A stretch of DNA of 42,626 nt from an uncultured Chlorobiaceae bacterium (GTDB lineage: Bacteria; Bacteroidota; Chlorobiia; Chlorobiales; Chlorobiaceae). Of this stretch, positions 15,223 through 23,967 are shown in pieces. Position numbers and translations under genes: made by a program. A model generated the notes under the pieces. It did no database searches and was not told the DNA's origin. It saw only the letters and a program-made list of their open reading frames with translations. The first letter of the stretch is position 1. Each line of letters begins with the position of its first letter. The stretch covers positions 1 through 42,626 of the forward strand of contig CAITSZ010000014.1 of NCBI GenBank assembly GCA_903895195.1, in the 5' to 3' direction.

Positions 15223-16033
15223 CTGTTATAATACTGTGGATATAGATGACAAGCAGCTCATATATGTTTATTGCGTAACATATATCGATCCTAAAGAAAT
15301 AAACTTATTTCTCAAAGAAAAGTTATATGTAATAGAAATTGATGGATTGTTTGTAATCGTTAAAAATGTATATGCAAATGAATATTCTAAAGAAAATATA
15401 AAAGTAAATATATCAGACGAATTATGGCTTGATACTCATGTTAGGGGCCATATGTCAGTTATTACGCAAATTATGGCAGTTAATGCAGTTGTTCCTTTTA
15501 ATTTCGGAACAATATATACTACCAAAGTTAGTCTTATTGAGTTTATTCAAAAATATCACAATGAGATAATAAAGTCATTGCTCTATGTGGAAAATAAAGA
15601 AGAATGGTCAGTTAAAGTATACTGTGATAAAAAAGATATAGTCGCCAATATGAGCCGGTTAAGTGAAAAAGTAGCCGCTATCAATGAAGAGATAAACAGC
15701 ACTACTCCAGGAAAGGCATATATTCTCGGTAAGAAAAAAATTGATATTATCGATAAAGAGATCATTGTAATATATAATTCTTATTCGAAATTGATTTTTA
15801 GCGCCTTTAATGAATTATCTGAAGAATTTAAGCTGAGCACGCTTTTAAGTTCCGAGGTATCAGGCAGAAGTGACGATATGATTCTTAATGCCACTTTTTT
15901 TATAAAAAAAGAAAATATAGATAACTTCTTTGTCGTGTCAGATATAATGCTTTCTGAATATGATAATATCGGGTTAGATATCGAACTCACCGGGCCTTGG
16001 CCGCCATATTCATTTATAAATATATCTAATTGA
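15197..16033 (+). CDS. Gas vesicle protein, GvpF/L family, paralogue 4
   Basis: 278 residues. The GvpF/L core is recognisable: LIYVYCVTY near the N-terminus, MAVNAVVPFNFGTIYTT (conserved V-P-F-x-F-G-T), a helical middle, MILNATFFIKK and the closing LTGPWPPYSFINI. About 20 extra residues precede the first strand. The start at 15197 overlaps the GvpO-like gene by 26 bases, so the true start could be slightly later, but no better in-frame ATG lies before the conserved region. Very AT-rich codon use, as in its neighbours. Confidence 0.9.
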   Translation: MTQKTKTTNCYNTVDIDDKQLIYVYCVTYIDPKEINLFLKEKLYVIEIDGLFVIVKNVYANEYSKENIKVNISDELWLDTHVRGHMSVITQIMAVNAVVPFNFGTIYTTKVSLIEFIQKYHNEIIKSLLYVENKEEWSVKVYCDKKDIVANMSRLSEKVAAINEEINSTTPGKAYILGKKKIDIIDKEIIVIYNSYSKLIFSAFNELSEEFKLSTLLSSEVSGRSDDMILNATFFIKKENIDNFFVVSDIMLSEYDNIGLDIELTGPWPPYSFINISN

Positions 16034-16034
16034 T

Positions 16035-16229
16035 ATGGAAAACGATCTTTATGATGTAAATAAAGAAATTACCATTCTTGATATACTTGATAGAGTCCTG
16101 ACAAAAGGAGTTGTAATCACAGGTGATATTGTAATTTCAGTAGCTGATATAGATCTTATTTATGTTGGCCTTAGGGTGTTATTGAGCTCTGTTGAAACAA
16201 TGGAGAAAATGAAAGCAATCGATTTATAG
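16035..16229 (+). CDS. GvpA paralogue of GvpM/GvpS type
   Basis: 64 residues, a short GvpA-family protein: ITILDILDRVLTKGVVITGDIVISVADIDLIYVGLRVLLSSVETMEKM. The sequence ADIDLIYVGLRVLLSSVET is closer to the minor paralogues GvpM (archaea) and GvpS (Bacillus) than to the major GvpA, where the equivalent is [19 protein letters not shown]. These minor proteins are needed in small amounts, probably for nucleation. It starts one base after the previous stop codon. M versus S cannot be settled by eye. Confidence 0.88.
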   Translation: MENDLYDVNKEITILDILDRVLTKGVVITGDIVISVADIDLIYVGLRVLLSSVETMEKMKAIDL

Positions 16230-16247
16230 ATTATATAATATTATAAA

Positions 16248-16994
16248 ATGCCATTTGTTGTTTATTCTATTATCGATAATACGGTTTGTGTTGTTGATTT
16301 AGCTCATATTAGTAACGAACTTTCACATAAGTTTAATACGAATCTCGAATTCGCTGAATATAAGAACTTATCGGCACTTGTATCATTTGTTAAGAAAAAA
16401 GATACTGGAACAACCAGGGATGAAGTTTTATGTTATGCCTCAATTATTGATGCAATGGCTGCTATGTGTCCGGTATTGCCAATGCGTTTTGGTTCAGTTT
16501 TAGAATCATATAACGACGTCCTCGAGTATTTGTCGCGTAATGCAGATGCCTTCATCCGTTCATTGGCGCTTATATCAAATAAGGACGAATATTCTGTCAA
16601 GGTATTATTTTCACAATCTTATCATGAGGATCCTGTCGGGAACACCTCCTGTAATGATCCTCAACCACTGCCTGATATACTGAATAGTACCAACCTTGCA
16701 AGAGAGTATTTAAGTAATAAATACAAAGATTATTTATCTGACAAAAAAAAGCATCAATATACTGAGCAGGTTAAGTCTTATTTTATGTCTCAAGCCCTTG
16801 CAATAACTGATTATATTGATTTTAATAAGTCACTATCCCCAGCTTTTATTATAGACGCAGTACTTTTAATTGACAAGTCAAAAAAAAGCAAACTTTTGGA
16901 TATTGTTGTAAACCTGCGAGCCATGTTTCCGATGCATAATGTCATGCTCACTGGTCCTTGGCCAGCCTATAACTTTACAAAAACCAAGATATAG
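16248..16994 (+). CDS. Gas vesicle protein, GvpF/L family, paralogue 5
   Basis: 248 residues, the most divergent and shortest of the five. The N-terminal strand is PFVVYSIID, the conserved segment is AAMCPVLPMRFGSVL, and the closing strand is VMLTGPWPAYNF. The GPWP ending is shared with paralogue 4 (GPWPPY), so these two form a subgroup distinct from paralogues 1-3, which end G-P/T-LP. The grouping suggests two different GvpF/L roles, one set on either side of gvpG/gvpO. Confidence 0.9.
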   Translation: MPFVVYSIIDNTVCVVDLAHISNELSHKFNTNLEFAEYKNLSALVSFVKKKDTGTTRDEVLCYASIIDAMAAMCPVLPMRFGSVLESYNDVLEYLSRNADAFIRSLALISNKDEYSVKVLFSQSYHEDPVGNTSCNDPQPLPDILNSTNLAREYLSNKYKDYLSDKKKHQYTEQVKSYFMSQALAITDYIDFNKSLSPAFIIDAVLLIDKSKKSKLLDIVVNLRAMFPMHNVMLTGPWPAYNFTKTKI

Positions 16995-17000
16995 AAAGCT

Positions 17001-17345
17001 ATGATTGACGACAAGATACTGTTCCGTGCCGGTTCGGCTGATGAGATAATCGAAGAACTTGAAAAGATCAAGCCTGGCATTCAAGGAAGGATTATTGCTA
17101 CTCCAGACAACGTGGATTCCGGTCTTGCAAAGCTCGTACTGACCCTTATCGAATTGATACGTAAGTTAATGGAAAAACAGGCTATGCGAAGAATAGAGGG
17201 GGGTTCGCTTACAGACGACCAAATCGAAAACCTTGGCGAAACGCTTATGAAGCTGGAAAACAAAATGGAAGAGCTCAAAAAAATATTCAATCTTACTGAC
17301 AAAGACCTTAACCTCAATCTTGGCCCACTTGGCGATCTGCTATAA
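17001..17345 (+). CDS. gvpK: Gas vesicle protein GvpK
   Basis: 114 residues. Typical GvpK pattern: VDSGLAKLVLTLIELIRKLMEKQAMRRIEGGSLTDDQIENLGETLMKLENKMEELKKIF. It is mainly helical with the conserved RRIEGGSL-D-x-Q-x-x-x-LG motif. GvpK is a minor protein essential for gas vesicle formation in tested hosts. It is the last gene of the locus and ends only 15 bases before the end of the convergent histidine kinase gene; no terminator hairpin fits in that gap. Confidence 0.95.
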   Translation: MIDDKILFRAGSADEIIEELEKIKPGIQGRIIATPDNVDSGLAKLVLTLIELIRKLMEKQAMRRIEGGSLTDDQIENLGETLMKLENKMEELKKIFNLTDKDLNLNLGPLGDLL

Positions 17346-17360
17346 TTTCTGCCGTCAATA

Positions 17361-20300
17361 TTAAGGGATTACTTCCCTGAGCTTCCTGATGTTCGGAAGC
17401 GTAATTATAACATTTGTTCCCGCTCCAGGTTTGCTCGATATCTTAATATCTCCATTCATTTCGTTAATTATTCCATAGCTTATCGAAAGACCAAGCCCGG
17501 TTCCTTTTCCTGAATCTTTGGTTGTGAAAAATGGATGCATAATATATTCAATATCTTTTTCACTGATACCTATTCCATTGTCTTCTATTGTTATAGCAAC
17601 GACATCTTCCTTATAAAAGGATCTGATTATTATTTTCATGTCAAATTCATTATTGCTCAGCAGTTTCTTCTCTTCAAGTGCGTCAATAGAGTTTTTAATG
17701 AGATTTGAAATAACCTGCTCAAATTTATAGATATTTCCTGTTACAGAAATTCTTTCCCGTTCTGGTTTGAAATCAAGTATTATAGATCTGTGTTTACATT
17801 GTTCCGAAAACATTAAAAGTGCGTTTCTTATTCCTTTATTGATATTTACGACTGATGATATATAATTGTTATCTGTACTTGAAAAAGACCTGATATTATC
17901 GATAATTGTCTGTACCCTTATTATGTTCTCAAAAATCTTTTCTGATTTATCTTTTATCTCCTTTTCACAACTCCATTTGTTTTTAGATGCCTCAAATAAT
18001 ATTTTGTCAACAGTTAGCCCGATATTATTAATTGGTTGGTAGATTTCATGAGCTATGCCAGATGCCATTTCTCCAAGACTGATTAGTCTCTTCGCATGAA
18101 ATAGTTCACTTTCAATTATCTTGCGTTGTGAAATGTCCCTGATTATCATCATATATGATGAAGGTGCTCCATTATAATCCTGGATAAGTGCTGCACTGAT
18201 TTCGGCTGAATAAAGCGTATTATTCTTCTTTTTCAGCAGTATTTCTTTGTTCTGAATTAAGCCTTCACGATAGGTTACATCAAAAATCTCATTAATTATT
18301 TTAATGTCATTTTGATAAACAATTGACGTAAATGGTTTACCTATAACATCCGCTTTATTACTCGCTCCAAATATCTCAAGTCCAATATCTGATACGCTGC
18401 TGATTATTCCGTCCAGATTTGTTGTTATAATACTGTCAGGTGATGCGGCAATAAGCGTTTGGTATTGTTTATCAAACTGCCTTCTGGCTTTTTCTGCCTC
18501 ATTATTATCATTAGTTTTTGTTATGAATACCGCTAATGAGTCTATTTTTTCATATTCACCATAAACCGGATATGCAGATATTTGATAGACATTATCATTT
18601 CCAGCACTATTAATGCCTTGGTTTTCATTTCCTCTGTCTTTAAAATGCACTGGTTCCCCGGTTTCATAAAGATGCCTAAACTTATCTTTTCGCTCTTCAA
18701 ACAGCTGCCGTGAAAAAATGTTATTAATATCCTCTCCCTTTAGATTGGCTGTTTTATCTTTTGAATACTCTTGATTGAAATTTTCATTAGCCTCAATTAT
18801 AATTCCATCAGGGCCTATTGCACAGACAGCTTCTTCGCTTGAATTTAACAGATTATTGAGATTGGTTGTATTTATAAGATGATTTGTATTAATATTCTTA
18901 TACTCAGATATATCAATTGAAATACCCATATATCGTTTTAAGCTTCCCGAATCATCTTTTACTGGAAATCCCTGTGTCATTAATCGTCGTCTTGCTCCAT
19001 CAGAGTCACCCACATTGTAAACAACATTAAACGTTTTGCCCTTTTCTATAGCATCTTTAATTACTTTATCCGTGTGTTCCTTGTCACTTGGCATAATTGA
19101 ATCTCGCCATAACTCATAAGAAGGAATGCCCAAATGAAGATCCTGCCCGTAAAGCATACGTATCTCGTCATCCCATATCATTCCTCCATTACTCAGATTC
19201 CACTCCCAGTTACCTGTTTTAAAGGTTATCATAGGAGAGAGTACCATAACAAAATATCCCTTCTGGTGACTATAAACCGTAATATCAAACCATTTGTTCA
19301 GAGTACTGAAATAAAATTCAAACTGTTCAGCAACACCGCTGAGGGCTATTTTTCCTACTCGTTCGATAAATTCAGTATTAGTTTGAAGAATATCCGGAAT
19401 CACATCCGATATTTTTTGCCCTTCAATATATTCCCACCCTGTCAGTTTCTTGAAATTCCGATTTACAACTTCGTACACCAAATCAACAGCAATTTCATTT
19501 TCAAAAAGAACACGACAGTAAGCAAACCCGTTCTCCATATTATTGAACAGATTCCGGTAGTGTACCCTTTTCTCGAACTCCTCTTTTTCGGTTTGATTCA
19601 GTGTTGTAAAGTCAACCGAGAACATTAACAGTTTCGTTATTTCACCATCTTTATTCGGTATAGGGTATATAGTATGGCGTAATATCTGTTCTTCACGTTC
19701 TTCATCGTATGTAACTTTCTCGCCGGTAAATAATACCTCGTCTATCTTTCTTCTACTCTCTCTCACAAGTTCAGGAGAAAGATAAGTGTAGTAATTTGAA
19801 CCGATTATGCTCTCTTTTTTTCCAATGCTCTCCTTGAAAGCTTCATTGCCAACCAGAATGGTCCCGGACCGATCAACAAGAAATGTTATTTCTGGAAACG
19901 CATCAAACAGGGGACGTAGCGATTGATCATCATCATCCTTGTCCAGAATTGCCATAAGCAGCTCTTCAACTGAATGGGCTTCAGCCATCTGGAGTATTCG
20001 AAGACGGAATGCAGTAAGTGACTCGTAGCGTTTTCGTTCTGTTATGTCATGTATAATCGCATAGAGTATCTCTTTTCCTTCAATAGTGATAGTATTGCTG
20101 AACACCTCTACATCGCGAAGAGAGCCGTCAATCTTTTTATGCCGAAATACAAACTGGTTTTGTTCCGAAGTCTTTGCCTTCAGCATATTAATCTTCACTT
20201 CCGCATTTGTAACAGTTGTGATCTGCTGAATGGACATTGTGCGCATCTCTTCTATAGACCATCCATAAAAGGTCGAAGCTGCTTGATTGGCGTCAATGAT

Positions 20301-21839
20301 CTTTCCACTCTCAGGATCAATAAGAAGCATCATTGCTGAATGATTTTCGAACAATGCTCTGAACCTCTCTTCACTCTTTGTCAGCGCCTCTTCTGCATGC
20401 CTTTTGTCGGTAATATCAGTAATAATCGAATAGAAAACCTCTTTGGTATTTACAACAAAAGCATTGCTGACTACTTCTACATCACTTATGCTTCCATTTG
20501 CTTTCCGGTGGCGAAAGATAAATCGGTTCTGTTTCGACCTTCTGACTTTATCAATGTTTTCATGTTTTTCTTCTGCAGAATCCATGTTGATTTGATGAAT
20601 ATTCATCCGCCTGAGCTCATCAACAGACCACCCGTAAAATTCAGCAGCAGCTCTATTGGCATCTATGATATTCAATGTTTCGGGGTCTACCAGCAGCATG
20701 ATTGAAGAGTGGCCTTCAAATAGCTTTCTTAGTCGCTCCTCGCTTTCCATCAGTGATGCTTCCGACTCTTTTTTAGCCTCACGGGTTCGTAACATTGTGA
20801 TGCCATAGGTAAGGTTTTCAGCCAGTGCAGTGATGAGCTTTGTTTCCTCAGAATTAAAAGCGTAAGGCTCATCGGAATAGATGGTTAAAGCGCCGAATAC
20901 CTCATTGTTTGATTTCAGCGGTAAACTTAGAATGGAAGCATACCCTCGCTTTACAGCCTCTTTTTGCCATGGATCCATAAGCGGATCATTGACGATATCA
21001 TGTGAGGAGGTGGGCTGGCCTGTACGGATTGCCGTTCCTACTGGTCCTTGTCCAATCTCAATCTCAGCCCAGGAGATTCTGGACATACTGATGTATCCTT
21101 CCTCAAAACCTGCATGAGCCATTTGGCGTATACTCTTTGCCTCATCATGTTCAGCATAGCCTACCCAAGCCATACGGTAGCCACCGGTTTCAACCATGAT
21201 GCTGCAAATCTTATGCAGCAACTCTATCTCATCAGAAGTTTGAATCAGAGCCTCATTGCAACGGCTTGTTGCTAACAGAGCGCGACTCATCCTTTTGATA
21301 TCAGACTCCGCCAGCTTGCGCTCAGTGATGTCATCAAACATTGCCACTGAGTACCCGGGTTCTGGCCTGTAAATCGTTATATCAAACCATTTGTTCAATG
21401 CTACAAGAAAAACTTCAAACTGATCTGGAATCCCAGTTTCAACTACCCGTCTATGTTTATCGATAAAATCAGGATTTGTCTCAGCGAGTCCGGGCAGAAC
21501 TTCGGTAATGCGGCGTCCGACGACGTCTTTCAGGCCGGTCAGTCTCTCATAGCCCTTGTTAACATCCTCATGAATAAAATCAACCCCGTTATCCTTTTCG
21601 ATAATCATTCGGCAGCAGGCGTAACCGTTCCGCATATAATCAACGAGGTCGAAATGCCTTGTTGTATTCCCGATCATCGAAGTTGCAGGCTTCTGAAGTT
21701 CCATATGGCTCTTATCTTCTATCGAGTCTGAGTAGTCTATCGCCATTCCTGTTTGATTTTTTTTACGGCTCGATTCAAGGGGGTCTGTGCAAATTTCTTG
21801 AAATTCAGTCACTCTAAGGGTCCCAGGCCTACTCTTCAC
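17361..21839 (-). CDS. Multi-PAS/GAF sensor histidine kinase
   Basis: 1492 residues, soluble (no membrane segment seen). Approximate order: PAS (62-175), GAF (195-350), PAS (370-490), PAS (495-615), PAS (650-760), PAS (775-880), PAS with PAC (890-1000), PAS (1005-1115), PAS (1130-1245), HisKA, HATPase. The phospho-acceptor is H1264 in GIAHEIYQPINN, with tyrosine where HEI-(N/L)-QP is usual. ATP-binding boxes are DNGIGIS (about 1420), FFTT and GKGTGLGLS. The C-terminus resembles NtrB-type kinases, matching the NtrC-type partner just upstream, with which it overlaps by 11 bases. The GTG start is uncertain: a GTG at codon 10 and an ATG at codon 32 are alternatives. The many input domains imply several signals, perhaps redox or light. 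Confidence 0.88.
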   Translation of the reverse strand: MKSRPGTLRVTEFQEICTDPLESSRKKNQTGMAIDYSDSIEDKSHMELQKPATSMIGNTTRHFDLVDYMRNGYACCRMIIEKDNGVDFIHEDVNKGYERLTGLKDVVGRRITEVLPGLAETNPDFIDKHRRVVETGIPDQFEVFLVALNKWFDITIYRPEPGYSVAMFDDITERKLAESDIKRMSRALLATSRCNEALIQTSDEIELLHKICSIMVETGGYRMAWVGYAEHDEAKSIRQMAHAGFEEGYISMSRISWAEIEIGQGPVGTAIRTGQPTSSHDIVNDPLMDPWQKEAVKRGYASILSLPLKSNNEVFGALTIYSDEPYAFNSEETKLITALAENLTYGITMLRTREAKKESEASLMESEERLRKLFEGHSSIMLLVDPETLNIIDANRAAAEFYGWSVDELRRMNIHQINMDSAEEKHENIDKVRRSKQNRFIFRHRKANGSISDVEVVSNAFVVNTKEVFYSIITDITDKRHAEEALTKSEERFRALFENHSAMMLLIDPESGKIIDANQAASTFYGWSIEEMRTMSIQQITTVTNAEVKINMLKAKTSEQNQFVFRHKKIDGSLRDVEVFSNTITIEGKEILYAIIHDITERKRYESLTAFRLRILQMAEAHSVEELLMAILDKDDDDQSLRPLFDAFPEITFLVDRSGTILVGNEAFKESIGKKESIIGSNYYTYLSPELVRESRRKIDEVLFTGEKVTYDEEREEQILRHTIYPIPNKDGEITKLLMFSVDFTTLNQTEKEEFEKRVHYRNLFNNMENGFAYCRVLFENEIAVDLVYEVVNRNFKKLTGWEYIEGQKISDVIPDILQTNTEFIERVGKIALSGVAEQFEFYFSTLNKWFDITVYSHQKGYFVMVLSPMITFKTGNWEWNLSNGGMIWDDEIRMLYGQDLHLGIPSYELWRDSIMPSDKEHTDKVIKDAIEKGKTFNVVYNVGDSDGARRRLMTQGFPVKDDSGSLKRYMGISIDISEYKNINTNHLINTTNLNNLLNSSEEAVCAIGPDGIIIEANENFNQEYSKDKTANLKGEDINNIFSRQLFEERKDKFRHLYETGEPVHFKDRGNENQGINSAGNDNVYQISAYPVYGEYEKIDSLAVFITKTNDNNEAEKARRQFDKQYQTLIAASPDSIITTNLDGIISSVSDIGLEIFGASNKADVIGKPFTSIVYQNDIKIINEIFDVTYREGLIQNKEILLKKKNNTLYSAEISAALIQDYNGAPSSYMMIIRDISQRKIIESELFHAKRLISLGEMASGIAHEIYQPINNIGLTVDKILFEASKNKWSCEKEIKDKSEKIFENIIRVQTIIDNIRSFSSTDNNYISSVVNINKGIRNALLMFSEQCKHRSIILDFKPERERISVTGNIYKFEQVISNLIKNSIDALEEKKLLSNNEFDMKIIIRSFYKEDVVAITIEDNGIGISEKDIEYIMHPFFTTKDSGKGTGLGLSISYGIINEMNGDIKISSKPGAGTNVIITLPNIRKLREVIP

Positions 21840-23253
21840 CCTCTTTTCTAACTATGGTTATCCCGAATTTTTTGATTTTTCTGATCAGCGCATGACGACT
21901 GATTCCAAGATACTCTGCGGCTAAAGATTGATTGTATCTGGCATTTTCCAGTGCTGTTCGAATACATTCCGCCTCGTGCTGTATCAGTTTTATGCCGGGT
22001 GTTTGTCTGGCGGGAATTTTGCTCTGCCGTGAAGGCAGGGTAAAATCATTAGGCATAAGTACACGGCCTGAACAGAGAATAATAGCCCGTTCAGTCATAT
22101 TCCTCAGCTCACGTATATTTCCCGGAAAACTATATCCAACAAGCTTGTCAAAAACTTCATCTGCAATATTGTCGATAGGCTTGTTGATTTTTTTCGAAAA
22201 CTCCTCAGCAAAATCAATAAGCAGCGGGGCAATATCTTCTGTTCGTTCTCGAAGAGGAGGAATGTGGATATGAAGGGTGTTGAGCCGGTGCAGAAGGTCA
22301 AGCCTGAATTTCTTCTCTTCAACCAGAGACTCAAGATCAACATTGGTTGCCGCGATTACCCGGAAATTGGTCTGTATCAACCTTGAATCACCTACCCGTG
22401 TAATCTCCTTTTCTTCAATTGCACGCAATATCTTTGATTGAAGCGTATACGGCATATCGGCTATTTCATCAAGAAAAAGTGTTCCGCCATTGCAGAGTTC
22501 AAATAATCCTTTTTTATCGGAGACTGCACCTGTAAAAGCGCCTTTCTTATGGCCGAAAAATTCGCTCTCCATAAGCGACTCTGTAATGGCGCTGCAATTT
22601 ATGGCACCAAAATAGTTGTCACAATGTGGCCCCATATAGTGAATGACTCTTGCAATAATCTCTTTTCCTGTGCCGCTCTCGCCCGTTATGAGGACATTGA
22701 CATCAATGTATTTTGAGGCGGTTTGTGCAAGTTCAAATATTTTAATGATTTGTGGACTTTTTCCAATAAAATGCCGTCCTATTGATGCCTGAATATCTTT
22801 AGTGATTAAAGAGTGTTTTTCTTCTATTTGCGCCAGCTTCTGCTGCATATACAGAAACTTCTGGGTCCGTTCAATAGCAATCTGCAAATCTATAAATCGT
22901 AAAGGCTTACGCATATAGTCGAACGCTCCGAGCCGTATGGATTCAATGACGGTATCCATATCTCCATGCGCCGAAACCATAATGACTTCAATGCTGGGGT
23001 ACTCCGATTTCACTTTTTTTAATACCTCTAATCCGCTTGTTCCAGGCAGGCGAATATCAAGAATCAGCAGATCAATCTCCATTCGGCTCAATACCTCAAA
23101 CCCCTCTTCAACTGTGTTGGCAGTAAAAGAGATAAACCCTGCATTTTCAAAATACTCTTTCAGCTCTTCAGTGAAATCAACCTCGTCATCAAGTATCAAT
23201 ACACTTATAATGCCGCTACTTTTCACGGAGACCGCTGTGTTCGGGAGTGTCAT
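21829..23253 (-). CDS. NtrC-family sigma-54-dependent response regulator
   Basis: 474 residues: receiver domain with phospho-acceptor D66 ([13 protein letters not shown]) and acidic pair D22-D23, AAA+ domain with Walker A GESGTGKE (191-198) and the sigma-54 contact loop GAFTGA (238-243), Walker [12 protein letters not shown], and a Fis-type helix-turn-helix at about 425-468 ([26 protein letters not shown]). It activates RpoN holoenzyme after phosphorylation, presumably by the overlapping multi-PAS kinase. The gas-vesicle genes end about 4.5 kb away and begin with a near-consensus sigma-54 promoter, making gvpA an attractive target. That link is inferred. Confidence 0.94.
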   Translation of the reverse strand: MTLPNTAVSVKSSGIISVLILDDEVDFTEELKEYFENAGFISFTANTVEEGFEVLSRMEIDLLILDIRLPGTSGLEVLKKVKSEYPSIEVIMVSAHGDMDTVIESIRLGAFDYMRKPLRFIDLQIAIERTQKFLYMQQKLAQIEEKHSLITKDIQASIGRHFIGKSPQIIKIFELAQTASKYIDVNVLITGESGTGKEIIARVIHYMGPHCDNYFGAINCSAITESLMESEFFGHKKGAFTGAVSDKKGLFELCNGGTLFLDEIADMPYTLQSKILRAIEEKEITRVGDSRLIQTNFRVIAATNVDLESLVEEKKFRLDLLHRLNTLHIHIPPLRERTEDIAPLLIDFAEEFSKKINKPIDNIADEVFDKLVGYSFPGNIRELRNMTERAIILCSGRVLMPNDFTLPSRQSKIPARQTPGIKLIQHEAECIRTALENARYNQSLAAEYLGISRHALIRKIKKFGITIVRKEGEE

Positions 23254-23967
23254 TATTACCGATTATCCAATGGTTTTACCAGACTCTATTCATCTTGAAA
23301 CGTATATCCACATCTCCAGAGTAGGTCATAAAAGCATAAAATAGACTCTCAGTTGTGCCGTTCAACTTGTTCATCAGTTCAGCCCCAAGAGGCCGGTTTC
23401 TTCGCATCAGGAGCACTCTCTTGTTGCCGGCAGTAATGGAAGATCAGGTTCGCTTGCAACCCCACTTTTGAACATGTTCATCATGAAAGGCAGGCATGAA
23501 GGACTCTTTTAGTGATTTGTGGGTACAGTGATTGTTGCATTGGATAACCCTGAATAAAAATCCAATGTATAAAGAATATATGCGCACTGTGGTTATATAT
23601 GTCAATGCAATCTGCTTGTAATATAATCAAAATATATATACAAGAGAGCGTCTCAGCAGATTGTTTGCTTGAGTATCTGGTCTGCTATTGCAAATTGACT
23701 GTGGCAGGGCATTAGAAAGGTTCCCAACAGAAAAATCAATCGCAGCGCCTTAATAGGCGCAAGGCGGTTTAAGGCTGGAGTGGATTTGTCCTTGACGGAA
23801 GGCCATGATTGCAAATTACACGCATCGTTACATCCGGTAAGCGAAGCGCGGATTATGATGATCTGGGGGTTAGGAGATAAAATAAACCAGCTTTTTTTCT
23901 GATCGACTGACTTCTCTGCACATGCATTGCATTGAACATGAAGAAAGTGAAAATAAAGAGATGGTAT
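23254..23967. other. Long intergenic region, no gene seen
   Basis: About 710 bases between the NtrC-type regulator start and the end of the hybrid kinase gene. I see no supported ORF. It contains an 8-bp inverted repeat CATTGGAT / ATCCAATG (23538-23545 / 23560-23567, 14-base loop) and a small GCGCC / GGCGC hairpin (23745-23760). No sigma-54 motif was found on the minus strand. The regulator promoter should lie here. Confidence 0.5.

Noticed and set aside
23745-23760. GCGCC/GGCGC hairpin and nearby repeats as a possible small RNA gene
   Set aside because: Five-bp stem only, no promoter or terminator context, no known RNA resembles it.
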